Source: Pseudoselenomonas ruminantium
GTDB lineage: Bacteria > Bacillota > Negativicutes > Selenomonadales > Selenomonadaceae
Direction of reading: 5' to 3'
DNA length: 63,683 nt
Assembly (NCBI RefSeq): GCF_900142515.1
Contig: NZ_FRBC01000021.1
Coordinates: 1-63,683, forward strand
Shown in pieces: positions 1 to 9,239 of this stretch (positions are counted from its first letter, which is position 1; every line of letters begins with the position of its first letter). Under the pieces are notes generated by a model. It was not told where the DNA came from, made no database searches, and saw only the letters and a program-made list of their open reading frames with translations. Made by a program: the position numbers and the translations under genes.

Positions 1-15
1 GTAAATTTTACCACA

Positions 16-60
16 AAAGGCGGTTAGCTGACTTGGTTTTAGTCAGCTAACCGCCTTTGT
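16..60. terminator. Strong bidirectional terminator hairpin
   Basis: A perfect 18-bp inverted repeat (16-33 with 41-58) surrounds a 7-nt loop, with A-rich and T-rich ends on either side. It probably ends a gene lying to the left of the window and isolates the potassium-uptake operon that follows. Confidence 0.85.
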
Positions 61-149
61 TATAAGGGGGCGTGTTATTTCACAGCTCCTTTTTTGTATT
101 TTTGGGGATGCAGGAGAATTTGTGTTAAAATAGAGCGGGAGGTGGTGTT

Positions 150-1520
150 ATGGTTAGTGATCTGCAGGAGGCCACAGCGTTCAAGGCCCAGCAGAAATTT
201 CGGTTGAAACCCACCCAGACAATCCTGCTCAGTTTCGTGTTGATGATTGGCATCGGGACCGTGTTGTTGATGCTGCCGGTCAGTACCACGAATCATGCGG
301 GGCTGCCCTTTATGGACGCGTTGTTTGTGTCCACCTCAGCGTCCTGTGTTACAGGGCTGACGGTGGTTGATGTGCAGAACGATTTGAGTTTTTTCGGCAA
401 ATGTGTGCTGCTGCTCCTGATTCAGGTCGGAGGGCTGGGCATCATGACGCTGGCTACCATGGTGGCGCATGCTATGGGGTACAGGTTCCCGTTGAAGCAG
501 AGCATTATCGTGCAGGAGTCACTGAGCCAGAGCGGCCGCGCCGGGCTCTTTGCCCTGATTCGCCGGATGATTTTCTATACGTTCATGGTGGAGGGCTTCT
601 TTGCCCTGCTGCTGACGGTGCATTTTTATCCCGAATTCGGCTGGGAGGCCATTGGCTATGGAATCTTTCATGCCGTGTCCGCTTTCTGCAATGCGGGGTT
701 CGATTTATTTGGCAACTATGACAGCCTGTGCAAGCGGGCGGATGATTTTGTCCTGCTGGCTGGAATCGGCCTGCCCATCATTTTGGGTGGTATTGGCTTC
801 ACGGTTATATATGATGTGCTTCATTGCCGCAGCTGGCGGCAGTATTCGCTGCATACGAAAATCGTATTGGTCAGCAATCTTGTCCTGCTTACAGTCGGTA
901 CGCTGTTGATCTGGGCGCTGGAAGCCAATAACGGGGGCACGCTGGCGGATGTGCCTGTGGCGGGACAGCTGGCCCAGTCGGCGTTCATGTCGGTGTCCTG
1001 CCGGACGGCGGGATTCAATACTTTTGATTTGGCAAAGGCGACACAGATCACCCAGCTCATCATGATCATCCTGATGTTTATAGGCGCCTCGCCGTTGTCT
1101 ACGGGCGGCGGCATCAAGAGCACGACCATGTTTGTGATCATGCGCTCAGTCTGGGCGGTGTTCCGCGGGGAGAGTGAACTGGTCGTTTTCGGCCGCACTA
1201 TCACCAAGGATTTGCGTGATCAGGCTTTTGCGACCTTTACAGTTGGTACTATCTGGGTGGTGATTATGGGGATGCTTCTCTCGGTGCTGGACGGGGAAGT
1301 CCATGAGTTGGAGGAAGTAATCTTTGAAACCGTGTCGGCTTTTGGCACTGTGGGCATGGGCATTGGCCTCACGCTCAGCTGGAATGACTGGGGCAAGGGC
1401 CTGCTGGCGCTGACCATGCTGCTCGGCAGAGTGGGCATCATGTCCTTTATGTTGTCCTTTATCAAGCAGAAGCAGTCTGCGGTCATCAAATATCCGGAAG
1501 AAGAAATCATGCTGGGTTAA
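150..1520 (+). CDS. ktrB: TrkH/KtrB-family potassium channel subunit
   Basis: Membrane subunit of a Trk/Ktr potassium uptake system. All four pore-loop repeats of the family are visible: SASCVTGLT (63-71), SAFCNAGFD (177-185), SCRTAGFN (283-290) and SAFGTVGMG (396-404), each with the filter glycine, between hydrophobic helices. At 456 aa it matches KtrB rather than the longer TrkH of enteric bacteria, and the partner encoded next is a single-RCK KtrA-like protein, which supports a Ktr-type system. The ATG at 150 follows GGGAGG. The KtrA gene starts 12 nt after the stop, so the two are co-transcribed. Ion coupling (sodium or proton) cannot be read from the sequence. Confidence 0.93.
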   Translation: MVSDLQEATAFKAQQKFRLKPTQTILLSFVLMIGIGTVLLMLPVSTTNHAGLPFMDALFVSTSASCVTGLTVVDVQNDLSFFGKCVLLLLIQVGGLGIMTLATMVAHAMGYRFPLKQSIIVQESLSQSGRAGLFALIRRMIFYTFMVEGFFALLLTVHFYPEFGWEAIGYGIFHAVSAFCNAGFDLFGNYDSLCKRADDFVLLAGIGLPIILGGIGFTVIYDVLHCRSWRQYSLHTKIVLVSNLVLLTVGTLLIWALEANNGGTLADVPVAGQLAQSAFMSVSCRTAGFNTFDLAKATQITQLIMIILMFIGASPLSTGGGIKSTTMFVIMRSVWAVFRGESELVVFGRTITKDLRDQAFATFTVGTIWVVIMGMLLSVLDGEVHELEEVIFETVSAFGTVGMGIGLTLSWNDWGKGLLALTMLLGRVGIMSFMLSFIKQKQSAVIKYPEEEIMLG

Positions 1521-1532
1521 GAAGGAATGGAT

Positions 1533-2189
1533 ATGCAGAAAAAGAAACAATTTGCTGTTTTGGGGTTGGGACGTTTCGGTGTCAGTGCAGCCCTGACCTT
1601 GGAAAATATGGGCTATGAGGTGCTGGCAGTGGATATGGACACGAATCTGGTGTCGTCCCTGACCGAGAAGCTGTCCCAGGTGGTGAGCTTTGATATGCGG
1701 GATGCCCGGGCGATGGACCAGGCGGGCATCGGCAGTTTCGATACGGTGATCATCGCCACCAAGAATCTGGAAGCCAGCCTGATGGCGGCGATGCTTTGCA
1801 AGGAGCGTCATGTTCCGGAAATCGTGGTCAATGCCTTTGACGAGCGCCATGCGGAGATGGCACGGCGTCTGGGCGCTACGAAAATCATCTTTTCTGAGCG
1901 GGATATGGCTCGCAGGATGGTCATGCATCTGGTATCGCCTAATGCGGTGGATTATATCGATCTGGCTGGCAGCATCAAGATTGTCAACGTCACGACGCCG
2001 CGACGTCTGGTGGGCAAAAACCTGGTGGAGGCCGACTTGCGCAGGCATTATAATCTGGTGGTGGTGGCCATCCGCCATGCGGGGGAGATGATTGTCACCC
2101 CTTCGCCGGATTATCGCTTTGCAGAAGGGGATAATCTCTTTATCATCGGCAAGGAATCATCCTTTGTGGAGTTTGAACGGGATTTTTGA
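1533..2189 (+). CDS. ktrA: KtrA/TrkA-type RCK regulatory subunit of potassium uptake
   Basis: Cytoplasmic gating subunit that binds nucleotides and forms a ring beneath the KtrB channel. The N-terminal RCK_N domain (about 1-130) has the Rossmann motif GLGRFG near residues 11-16 followed by an acidic residue at the end of the second strand (AVDMD), as in NAD/ATP-binding RCK domains. A TrkA_C domain occupies roughly residues 135-215. The length (218 aa) is typical of single-domain KtrA. I chose the ATG at 1533, not the one at 1527: the GAAGGA ribosome site ends at 1526, so it abuts the first ATG but lies 6 nt from the second. Confidence 0.93.
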   Translation: MQKKKQFAVLGLGRFGVSAALTLENMGYEVLAVDMDTNLVSSLTEKLSQVVSFDMRDARAMDQAGIGSFDTVIIATKNLEASLMAAMLCKERHVPEIVVNAFDERHAEMARRLGATKIIFSERDMARRMVMHLVSPNAVDYIDLAGSIKIVNVTTPRRLVGKNLVEADLRRHYNLVVVAIRHAGEMIVTPSPDYRFAEGDNLFIIGKESSFVEFERDF

Positions 2190-2207
2190 TGTTTTGACTT
2201 TTATCTC

Positions 2208-2236
2208 TTGACTTTTTGTTCTATAAGGGGTATTAT
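2208..2236 (+). promoter_or_regulatory. Sigma-A promoter of the hrcA-grpE-dnaK-dnaJ operon
   Basis: The -35 box TTGACT (2208-2213) and -10 box TATTAT (2231-2236) are separated by exactly 17 bp, placing the start of transcription just ahead of the CIRCE operator. A second TTGACT lies at 2194-2199, so the stretch TTGACTTTT occurs twice here, as it does around clpB. Confidence 0.8.
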
Positions 2237-2252
2237 CTTTATAGACTTAAAT

Positions 2253-2279
2253 TTAGCACTCACCATTTCAGAGTGCTAA
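2253..2279 (+). promoter_or_regulatory. CIRCE operator (HrcA binding site)
   Basis: Perfect consensus CIRCE: TTAGCACTC (2253-2261), nine bases, GAGTGCTAA (2271-2279). It lies in the untranslated leader about 25 nt before hrcA, so HrcA represses its own operon. This is the classical heat-shock arrangement of Firmicutes. Confidence 0.97.
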
Positions 2280-2302
2280 CAGAGTCGGGAGGAGGGGTGT
2301 GA

Positions 2303-3346
2303 ATGCCGGATAAGCTCTATGAGCTGGATGAGCGCAAACAGCGTGTGCTCAAGGCCGTGATTGATGATTACATCGAATCGGCAGAGCCTGTTGGTTCCCG
2401 CACATTGGCCCGTAAGTACGATCTAGGTGTCAGCCCTGCCACCATCCGCAATGAGATGGCGGATTTGGAAATGCTGGGATATCTGCAGCATTTGCATACA
2501 TCCTCCGGGCGGGTGCCTTCATCCAAGGGCTATCGGTTCTATGTAGATGGACTGATTCCGCCCAAGCCGGTCAGTGATGAAGAGAAAGCATTGATTGACC
2601 GCTGGTATAAGACCAGAGTCAAGCGCATTGATCAGGTCTTTGAGGAAACGGCGAGGCTCATCTCGGCCGTGACGAAGAATGTTTCGTTGGTATTGGCGCC
2701 GCAGATGAATCAGGCGCAGTTCCGCTGCTTGCAGTTTTTGCCGCTGGACAGCCGGCGGGTCATCACGGTACTCATGACCGATGCAGGCTTTATCGAGAAC
2801 AAGATCATCGAAATGCCGGAGGGCGCGGTGTTTGAAGACTTCCAGCGCATGGCGGCGGTGATCAACAAGAATCTGGCGGGGCATACGCTGAAGACCATCG
2901 AACATCATTCGTTGGCAGAGATACGGGATGAGATCCGGGATGAAAGTCTCTATGAATCGGCGCTGGCCATCATTCAGCGGGCCTTGGATACCGGCAAGCA
3001 GGAACGCCTTTATCTGGGCGGTACCACGAAGATGCTGGAACAGCCAGAGTACCATGATGTGGAAAAGGTCAAGCATATGCTGATGACTTTGGAGGAAGAA
3101 GAACTTATGAAGGATATTCTCCGGGCGCATATCGGTGACGGTTTGGAAGTCACGATTGGCCAGGAGAATGAGGACAGTCACTTCAAGGACAGCAGTATCA
3201 TCACAGCGACCTACCATCTGGATGGGGAGCTTCTGGGCACTATTGCAGTGCTGGGGCCCACCCGCATGGAGTACGCCAAGGCCATGAGCCTGCTGGAGTA
3301 CATGAACAATAATCTGACACAGGTTATCAAACGCTTTCACTGGTAG
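2303..3346 (+). CDS. hrcA: Heat-inducible transcription repressor HrcA
   Basis: Repressor of class I heat-shock genes; binds CIRCE and depends on the GroE chaperonin for activity in known systems. The N-terminal winged helix is recognisable (VLKAVIDDYIESAEPVGSRT, then SPATIRNEMADLE, about residues 14-65), followed by the GAF-like dimerisation region and the conserved tail ending in a helix with NNNLTQVIKRF. The length of 347 aa is typical. The ATG at 2303 follows GGGAGGAGG. It is the first gene of the operon and sits immediately downstream of the CIRCE operator it recognises. Confidence 0.97.
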   Translation: MPDKLYELDERKQRVLKAVIDDYIESAEPVGSRTLARKYDLGVSPATIRNEMADLEMLGYLQHLHTSSGRVPSSKGYRFYVDGLIPPKPVSDEEKALIDRWYKTRVKRIDQVFEETARLISAVTKNVSLVLAPQMNQAQFRCLQFLPLDSRRVITVLMTDAGFIENKIIEMPEGAVFEDFQRMAAVINKNLAGHTLKTIEHHSLAEIRDEIRDESLYESALAIIQRALDTGKQERLYLGGTTKMLEQPEYHDVEKVKHMLMTLEEEELMKDILRAHIGDGLEVTIGQENEDSHFKDSSIITATYHLDGELLGTIAVLGPTRMEYAKAMSLLEYMNNNLTQVIKRFHW

Positions 3347-3396
3347 CTGCCAGTATTGGAGCGAAATATAAAATACCTTGGAAAGAGGTGAAGAAA

Positions 3397-4014
3397 TTGC
3401 CATCATTCATGAAAGATGAATTAAAGAAGAAGGATGAGCAAAAGCTGGAGGAAATGCAGCAGGAAATCAACGCTGCTGATGCTGATGAAGCCGATGAGGC
3501 CGAAGAAGCAGCCAGCGAAAGCGCAGAAAGCGAGAATGAAGACAATCAGGAACCCCAGGATGAAAATGCCGCTCAGATTGAAAAACTGACGGCGGACCTC
3601 AAGGAGAAAGAAGACCGCGTCCTGCGCCTGCAGGCGGATTTTGAGAATTTCCGCCGCCGTACGGGCAAGGAAAAGGAAGAACTCTCCGCTGTGGTCACAC
3701 AGGGAATCCTGAAGGATATGCTGCCACTGCTTGACAACTTCGAGCGGGCTATGGCCGCTGAAGCCAAAGACGGCGAGGCTTTCCAGAAGGGCGTGGAAAT
3801 GATTTTCACCCAGTTCACGGAAATCCTCAAGAAGAATGGTCTGGAACATATCGAAGTAGAGGGTCAGAAATTCGATCCGAACTTCCATCAGGCCGTCATG
3901 CGGGTACAGAATGCAGATATGGAAGATGATGACATCGCCCAGGAACTGCAGAAGGGTTATATGGTCAAAGGCCGTGTGATCCGTCCCAGCATGGTGCAGG
4001 TTGTGGCAAACTGA
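3397..4014 (+). CDS. grpE: Nucleotide exchange factor GrpE
   Basis: Co-chaperone that releases ADP from DnaK. An acidic, low-complexity N-terminus (many Glu/Asp/Ala, about residues 5-60) leads into a long coiled coil and the beta-wing domain with GVEMIFTQF and VMRVQNADM-like segments. The reading frame is open back to a GTG at 3388, but the AAGAGGTGA ribosome site (3383-3391) overlaps that GTG. A TTG at 3397 has proper spacing and gives 205 aa, so I place the start there. An ATG at 3409 is a less likely alternative. It lies 42 nt after hrcA and 34 nt before dnaK in one operon. Confidence 0.93.
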   Translation: MPSFMKDELKKKDEQKLEEMQQEINAADADEADEAEEAASESAESENEDNQEPQDENAAQIEKLTADLKEKEDRVLRLQADFENFRRRTGKEKEELSAVVTQGILKDMLPLLDNFERAMAAEAKDGEAFQKGVEMIFTQFTEILKKNGLEHIEVEGQKFDPNFHQAVMRVQNADMEDDDIAQELQKGYMVKGRVIRPSMVQVVAN

Positions 4015-4048
4015 TTTAGCAAATAAAGTTTTTTAGGAGGATATACAA

Positions 4049-5905
4049 ATGTCAAAAGTTATTGGTATTGACTTAGGTACGACGAACTCTGTTGTATCCG
4101 TTATGGAAGGCGGCGAACCGACCGTTATCACCAACCCGGAAGGCAGCCGTATCACCCCGTCCGTTGTTGGTTTCACGAAAGATGGTCAGCGTCTCGTCGG
4201 CCAGCTGGCAAAGCGTCAGGCTGTGTCCAATCCGGACCGCACGATTGCTTCCATCAAACGCCATATGGGCGAGAATGACTACAAAGTCAGCGTTGATGGC
4301 AAGGATTACACGCCGCAGGAAATCTCCGCTATGGTTCTGCAGAAGCTCAAGGCTGATGCTGAAGCATATCTCGGCGAAACTGTAAGCCAGGCTGTTATCA
4401 CGGTTCCGGCTTACTTCAACGACAGCCAGCGTCAGGCTACGAAAGACGCTGGTAAGATTGCCGGCCTCGAAGTCCTGCGTATCATCAACGAGCCGACGGC
4501 TGCTGCTCTGGCTTACGGCCTCGACAAGGACGAAGACGAAACGGTTCTCGTATTCGACCTCGGCGGCGGTACGTTCGATGTATCCATCCTCGAACTTTCC
4601 AGCGGTACGTTTGAAGTTCTCGCTACCAATGGTGATACTTACCTCGGTGGTGATGACTTCGACCAGAAGGTTATGGACTGGATGGTTGACGAATTCAAGA
4701 AGGAAAACAACATCGACCTGTCTCAGGACAAGATGGCTGCTCAGCGCCTGAAGGAAGCTGCTGAAAAGGCTAAGATCGAACTTTCCAGCATGACGCAGAC
4801 CAACATCAACCTGCCGTTCATCACGGCTGATGCTACGGGCCCGAAACACCTCGACCTGACGCTGTCCCGCGCTAAGTTCGATGAACTGACCCGTGACCTC
4901 GTAGAACGCACGATGGAACCGACCCGCAAGGCTATGGCTGATGCTGACCTGTCCGGCAGCGATATCAGCAAGGTAATCCTCGTCGGTGGTTCTTCCCGTA
5001 TCCCGGCTGTGCAGGAAGCTATCCGTCAGTTCCTGGCCAAAGAACCTTCCAAGGGCGTTAACCCGGATGAATGCGTATCCGTTGGTGCTGCTATTCAGGG
5101 TGGCGTTCTGGTCGGCGAAGTCAAAGACGTACTGCTCCTCGACGTTACGCCGCTGTCCCTGGGTATCGAAACCCTCGGCGGTGTCTGCACGAAGATCATC
5201 GAGCGCAACACGACGATTCCGACGCACAAGAGCCAGGTATTCTCCACGGCTGCTGATAACCAGCCCTCCGTTGACATCCATGTCCTGCAGGGTGAACGTG
5301 AAATGGCTGCCGGCAACAAGACGCTGGGCCGTTTCGAACTCTCCGATATTCCTCCCGCACCGCGTGGTGTACCTAAGATTGAAGTTTCCTTCGATATCGA
5401 TGCCAACGGTATCGTGCATGTATCCGCAAAAGATCTGGGTACGGGCAAGGAACAGAAGATCACCATCCAGTCCGATGGCGGCATGACCAAAGAAGACATC
5501 GACCGCATGGTGAAAGAAGCCGAAGCTCATGCAGCTGAAGACAAGAAGCAGAAGGAAGCTGTTGAGGTCAAGAATCAGGGCGAAAGCCTTGCATATCAGG
5601 CCGAAAAGACGCTGAAAGACCTCGGCGACAAGGCTGACAAGACGCAGGCGGCAAGTGTACAGGCTGGTATTGACAAGTTGAAAGAAGCCCTCAAGGGCAG
5701 CGACACCGAAGCCATCAAGAAGGCAACGGAAGAACTGCAGAAGCCGCTCTATGAAATGAGCGCTGCCGCTTATCAGCAGGCTCAGGCCGCTGGCCAGCAG
5801 GGGGCACCGGGCGCTGATGCAGGTGCAGGTGCTCAGCAGCAGGCCAAGGCTGATGATGATGTAGTTGACGCTGAATATACGGAAGTCAAAGACGATAAGA
5901 AGTAA
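4049..5905 (+). CDS. dnaK: Hsp70 chaperone DnaK
   Basis: ATP-dependent cytosolic chaperone. The nucleotide-binding domain begins with [10 protein letters not shown] (5-14) and contains [12 protein letters not shown] and the adenosine motif [10 protein letters not shown]. The substrate-binding domain and helical lid follow, with a flexible Gln/Ala-rich tail ending in the usual VVDAEYTEV. The length of 618 aa is normal. The ribosome site TTAGGAGG is strong. Codon use is noticeably more biased than in neighbours, as expected for a highly expressed gene. A hairpin after the stop separates it from dnaJ. Confidence 0.99.
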   Translation: MSKVIGIDLGTTNSVVSVMEGGEPTVITNPEGSRITPSVVGFTKDGQRLVGQLAKRQAVSNPDRTIASIKRHMGENDYKVSVDGKDYTPQEISAMVLQKLKADAEAYLGETVSQAVITVPAYFNDSQRQATKDAGKIAGLEVLRIINEPTAAALAYGLDKDEDETVLVFDLGGGTFDVSILELSSGTFEVLATNGDTYLGGDDFDQKVMDWMVDEFKKENNIDLSQDKMAAQRLKEAAEKAKIELSSMTQTNINLPFITADATGPKHLDLTLSRAKFDELTRDLVERTMEPTRKAMADADLSGSDISKVILVGGSSRIPAVQEAIRQFLAKEPSKGVNPDECVSVGAAIQGGVLVGEVKDVLLLDVTPLSLGIETLGGVCTKIIERNTTIPTHKSQVFSTAADNQPSVDIHVLQGEREMAAGNKTLGRFELSDIPPAPRGVPKIEVSFDIDANGIVHVSAKDLGTGKEQKITIQSDGGMTKEDIDRMVKEAEAHAAEDKKQKEAVEVKNQGESLAYQAEKTLKDLGDKADKTQAASVQAGIDKLKEALKGSDTEAIKKATEELQKPLYEMSAAAYQQAQAAGQQGAPGADAGAGAQQQAKADDDVVDAEYTEVKDDKK

Positions 5906-5924
5906 TTAGAGGTTTTTGATGGAT

Positions 5925-5956
5925 TATTGGGAGCCGTATGGCTCCCAATAGTTTTT
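5925..5956 (+). terminator. Hairpin between dnaK and dnaJ (attenuator-like)
   Basis: An 11-bp perfect stem (5925-5935 with 5940-5950) closed by a GTAT loop is followed by GTTTTT. Inside the operon it could cause partial termination or protect the 3' end of dnaK mRNA, giving less DnaJ than DnaK. Which of these applies is inference. Confidence 0.7.
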
Positions 5957-5970
5957 AAGGATGGTGCAAC

Positions 5971-7137
5971 GTGAGCGAAAAACGCGATTACTATGAGGTG
6001 CTGGGCGTTGACAGGAGTGCCTCGGACGCCGAAATCAAAAAGGCGTATAAAAAAATGGCCCGCAAATATCATCCCGACCTGAACCGTGATGACCCGAAAA
6101 CTGCCGAGGAAAAGTTCAAAGAAGTCAATGAGGCTTATGATGTCCTCAAAGACCCGCAGAAGAAAGCAGCTTATGACCAGTTCGGCCATGATGCCTTTGC
6201 CAATGGCATGGGCGGTGGCGGCGGAGCCGGTGGCTTTGGCGGTTTCGGCGGCGGCTTTGGTGGTTTTGGCGGAGCTGGCGGCTTCGAGGATATCTTCGAG
6301 ACCTTCTTCGGTGGCGGTGGCCGCCGCCGTTCCGGCCGTCCTGGTCCGGAGCGGGGCAGTGACCTGCGCTATGATCTGGAGATTACCTTTGAAGAGGCAG
6401 CCTTCGGCAAGGAAGCAGAACTTACCGTACCTCGTACGGAGGAATGCGACCACTGCCATGGTACAGGCGCAGCACCGGGCACCAGCCCGGAGACCTGTCC
6501 GGACTGTCAGGGGACAGGTACCCGCCAGACGGTGGCCAATACGCCCTTTGGCCGCATGGTCAATCAGACCACTTGCGGACGCTGTCATGGTACGGGCAAG
6601 ATTGTCAAGAATCCTTGCTCTAATTGTAATGGTACAGGCCGCAAGAAAGTCTCCCGGAAGATCAAGGTCAATATCCCGAAGGGCGTGGACAATGGCTCCC
6701 GCGTGCGCGTAAGCGGCGGCGGTGAAGCCGGTGTGCGCGGCGGTGGCAATGGCGATCTCTACGTTTACATTTTCATTCGTCCGCATAAGATCTTCCAGCG
6801 TGAAGGCTATGACGTGATTGTGGAAGTGCCTATTTCCTTTGTGCAGGCTGCCCTGGGCGATAAGGTACAGGTACCCACCATCGATGGCCCTGTGGAAATC
6901 AAGGTGCCGGCGGGCACTCAGTCCGGCAAGATCCTGCGCCTGCGGGAACGTGGAATTCCCCACCTGCGCGGCAACGGCCGGGGCGATGAGCATGTGGTCA
7001 TCAAGGTGCTCACCCCGCAGAACCTCAACCAGCGCCAGAAAGAACTCCTCAAGGAGTTCGGCGAAATCAGCGGCGACAAGGTGAATCCGGAACAGAAGAG
7101 TTTCTTAGACAATATCAAGAATCTCTTTAAAAAATAA
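5971..7137 (+). CDS. dnaJ: Hsp40 co-chaperone DnaJ
   Basis: Stimulates the DnaK ATPase and delivers substrates. Domains in order: J domain with HPD at residues 34-36; a long Gly/Phe-rich linker (about 78-115); a zinc domain with four CxxCxGxG repeats ([32 protein letters not shown]); then two beta-barrel C-terminal domains. At 388 aa this is a full-length type I DnaJ. The start is a GTG at 5971, preceded by AAGGATGG; no ATG is available in a suitable place. Last gene of the CIRCE-controlled operon, closed by a terminator at 7151. Confidence 0.98.
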   Translation: MSEKRDYYEVLGVDRSASDAEIKKAYKKMARKYHPDLNRDDPKTAEEKFKEVNEAYDVLKDPQKKAAYDQFGHDAFANGMGGGGGAGGFGGFGGGFGGFGGAGGFEDIFETFFGGGGRRRSGRPGPERGSDLRYDLEITFEEAAFGKEAELTVPRTEECDHCHGTGAAPGTSPETCPDCQGTGTRQTVANTPFGRMVNQTTCGRCHGTGKIVKNPCSNCNGTGRKKVSRKIKVNIPKGVDNGSRVRVSGGGEAGVRGGGNGDLYVYIFIRPHKIFQREGYDVIVEVPISFVQAALGDKVQVPTIDGPVEIKVPAGTQSGKILRLRERGIPHLRGNGRGDEHVVIKVLTPQNLNQRQKELLKEFGEISGDKVNPEQKSFLDNIKNLFKK

Positions 7138-7150
7138 AAGTTTGCAATAA

Positions 7151-7186
7151 AGCAGTAAATGTTAACAGACATTTGCTGCTTTTTTA
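7151..7186 (+). terminator. Terminator of the dnaK operon
   Basis: A 12-bp stem (7151-7162 with 7169-7180, one G-T pair) with a 6-nt loop runs directly into a T tract. Confidence 0.85.
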
Positions 7187-7230
7187 TTGGAAAATTGTTT
7201 TAGTAAACTATAATTAGGACTAAAAGACTA

Positions 7231-7259
7231 TTGAAAAGTATTTTTTAGGTTATTATAAT
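7231..7259 (+). promoter_or_regulatory. Promoter of the pgaABCD operon
   Basis: TTGAAA (7231-7236), a 17-bp spacer and TATAAT (7254-7259). Another possible pair with a 16-bp spacer lies just upstream (TATAAT at 7210). No operator is obvious. Confidence 0.7.
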
Positions 7260-7314
7260 TACATCCTATAGTTTTGAACTAATATATTAATAATGTATGA
7301 AAGGATGGGAATGG

Positions 7315-9237
7315 ATGAATAAGAAATGGCAGGCCGGCGGTGTGCTGGCTGCCTTTTGTTTTGTGGAAAGTGTCTGCGCATGGGGACATGCGTCGCCACT
7401 GGAACAGGAGGTACATGAAGCTGATGAGAATTTTGCGACATTGAATGTGGCAGGGCAGGAAGCCATCCGCCACAGGGATTATGTGTTGGCGGAACATAAG
7501 TTTCGAGAAGCGCGAGCGTCGGCTTTTGCTGCGGGGCATCCCGAGTTTGTGAGGGAGATGGATGCCCGGCGGGCAGCCATGTATATAAATGATAATGAGC
7601 CAAGCCGTGCGGTGCTAATCTTAAGTCCCTATATCAAACCTGGCGTAGATAAATATATGCTTAGCGACTACCTTTTGGCGTTGCGTTTGACGAATCAGCC
7701 CAAGGAAGCGGTCAAAGTATTTACGGAATACGTGCGGGACTGGCAGGATTTTCCGACATACGGTTTGCAGTCCATGGGGGATTTATACCTGCGGCAGAGG
7801 AAGTATAACAAGGCCGCTGAAGTCTATGCGCACATCTTATCCCGGGAGAAGATGGAGGATGTGCCTTATGTACAATTAGGCTATGCCCTGGCATTGGCGC
7901 GGCAGGGGAAAACTGGCAGGGCAGCAGTGGCTTATCAGAAGATGGCAAACCTGTCACCACGGTACAATAATGCCATTGCCGGGGACGGCGCGGCATTCAT
8001 TGCGGAAGGCCGTGTTGGGCTGGCTCGAAAACTGTTTGCGTCTTTGGGCATTACGGAGCATGAGCGGGAATATTGGCTGCTGCGATATGCGCAGGAGCTT
8101 GTGCAGGCGGGACAGGATTACGGCAATGATGCCGTGAATTTCAAACGGGATGAGCGTCTGGCCAATCGCAGTTATTACCATGAAGCGGCAAAGATCTTGC
8201 GGCAGCTTATCCATAGCCAGGATGAAGATATCGCCCATGAGGCCCAGGCAGCGATGGCCGTCAATAAGATGCACAATGAACTTTTGGCAGACAGCCGCAG
8301 AGGCTTGCAGGACATGCTCGACAAGGATAATGAGGATATGTTGGCATTGGCGGCAAGGGGAGAATACGAACGTCTGCAGCTGCACAATCTGAAAGCCGGA
8401 TATAGCAGCAGCCTGGACGATAAGCGGAATCGGGAACAGACAGCCAATATTGATTATGACAGCTATTGGGGCCGGAATTTTTATTTGAGTCAGGAATATG
8501 CCCGTCACTGGCTGCAGGATGATGATGACAACGTGGCTTTTGGAGAAAGTGCCACAGGTTTGCGCAAGAAATTTGTCTGGGGTGAGATTGCCGGTGAATG
8601 GATTCGCTATGATGGCGCCAGAGCCAAAAATGGCTATTCCTTATCGGTGGAATACGATTTTAACGATGTGACACATTTGGATTATCAAGTGGGCCGCCGT
8701 CTGCATGATCATGCCGGAACCGTGCGGGAAGGCATCCGCGAAAATTATCAGGAAGTATCCGTCCTCCATCAGCTGACGCCTCAGACCACTTTGCAGGGAA
8801 GCTATCAATGGGCAGATCTGACGGATCAGAATAAATATCGGGAGTATGACGCAGGCCTTGCTCATCTTTTGCAGATCAAACACAATTATAGTGACAGATT
8901 GCAGTTGAATTATAGTCATAGCAAATATAAGCGGGAAATGTGGTCCTACGATTCTCCTCAGCGGCGGGTGGAATATACGGCAGGATTCAGACGGGAATGG
9001 AATCTGCCACAGAAAGGAGTGACCTGGCAGTGGCAGTCAAATCTCAACTGGAGCCAGGACAATGATGAACGTATGGGTTTTTCACCTTATACGCGCCTGG
9101 CATATAAAAAGGAGTTTCCGCATAATCAAAGTCTGGAACTGGGTGGTACCTATCGAAAGTATTACCGACGGACAGGCCAGAATCCTCGCCGTCGTGATGG
9201 TTATGCATTGGATATCAGCTATAATTGGGGGTGGTGA
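7315..9237 (+). CDS. pgaA: PgaA-like outer-membrane exporter of poly-beta-1,6-GlcNAc
   Basis: Probable outer-membrane porin that exports poly-N-acetylglucosamine. A signal peptide is present at residues 1-25 (Lys-Lys then a hydrophobic stretch, ending near AWGHA). Residues from about 30 to 330 are helical, TPR-like repeats; from about 390 to the end the chain shows alternating aromatic/polar residues typical of a beta-barrel and finishes in YALDISYNWGW, an aromatic C-terminus used for barrel assembly. At 640 aa it is shorter than E. coli PgaA (about 800). The AAGGATGG ribosome site fits ATG 7315, not ATG 7297. The identity is supported mainly by the pgaBCD genes that follow; sequence similarity alone would be weak. 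Confidence 0.85.
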   Translation: MNKKWQAGGVLAAFCFVESVCAWGHASPLEQEVHEADENFATLNVAGQEAIRHRDYVLAEHKFREARASAFAAGHPEFVREMDARRAAMYINDNEPSRAVLILSPYIKPGVDKYMLSDYLLALRLTNQPKEAVKVFTEYVRDWQDFPTYGLQSMGDLYLRQRKYNKAAEVYAHILSREKMEDVPYVQLGYALALARQGKTGRAAVAYQKMANLSPRYNNAIAGDGAAFIAEGRVGLARKLFASLGITEHEREYWLLRYAQELVQAGQDYGNDAVNFKRDERLANRSYYHEAAKILRQLIHSQDEDIAHEAQAAMAVNKMHNELLADSRRGLQDMLDKDNEDMLALAARGEYERLQLHNLKAGYSSSLDDKRNREQTANIDYDSYWGRNFYLSQEYARHWLQDDDDNVAFGESATGLRKKFVWGEIAGEWIRYDGARAKNGYSLSVEYDFNDVTHLDYQVGRRLHDHAGTVREGIRENYQEVSVLHQLTPQTTLQGSYQWADLTDQNKYREYDAGLAHLLQIKHNYSDRLQLNYSHSKYKREMWSYDSPQRRVEYTAGFRREWNLPQKGVTWQWQSNLNWSQDNDERMGFSPYTRLAYKKEFPHNQSLELGGTYRKYYRRTGQNPRRRDGYALDISYNWGW

Positions 9238-9239
9238 AG

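Noticed and set aside
4073-5530. 485-codon open frame on the minus strand opposite dnaK
   Set aside because: It is a shadow of the strong codon bias of dnaK; no ribosome site, no recognisable protein features.
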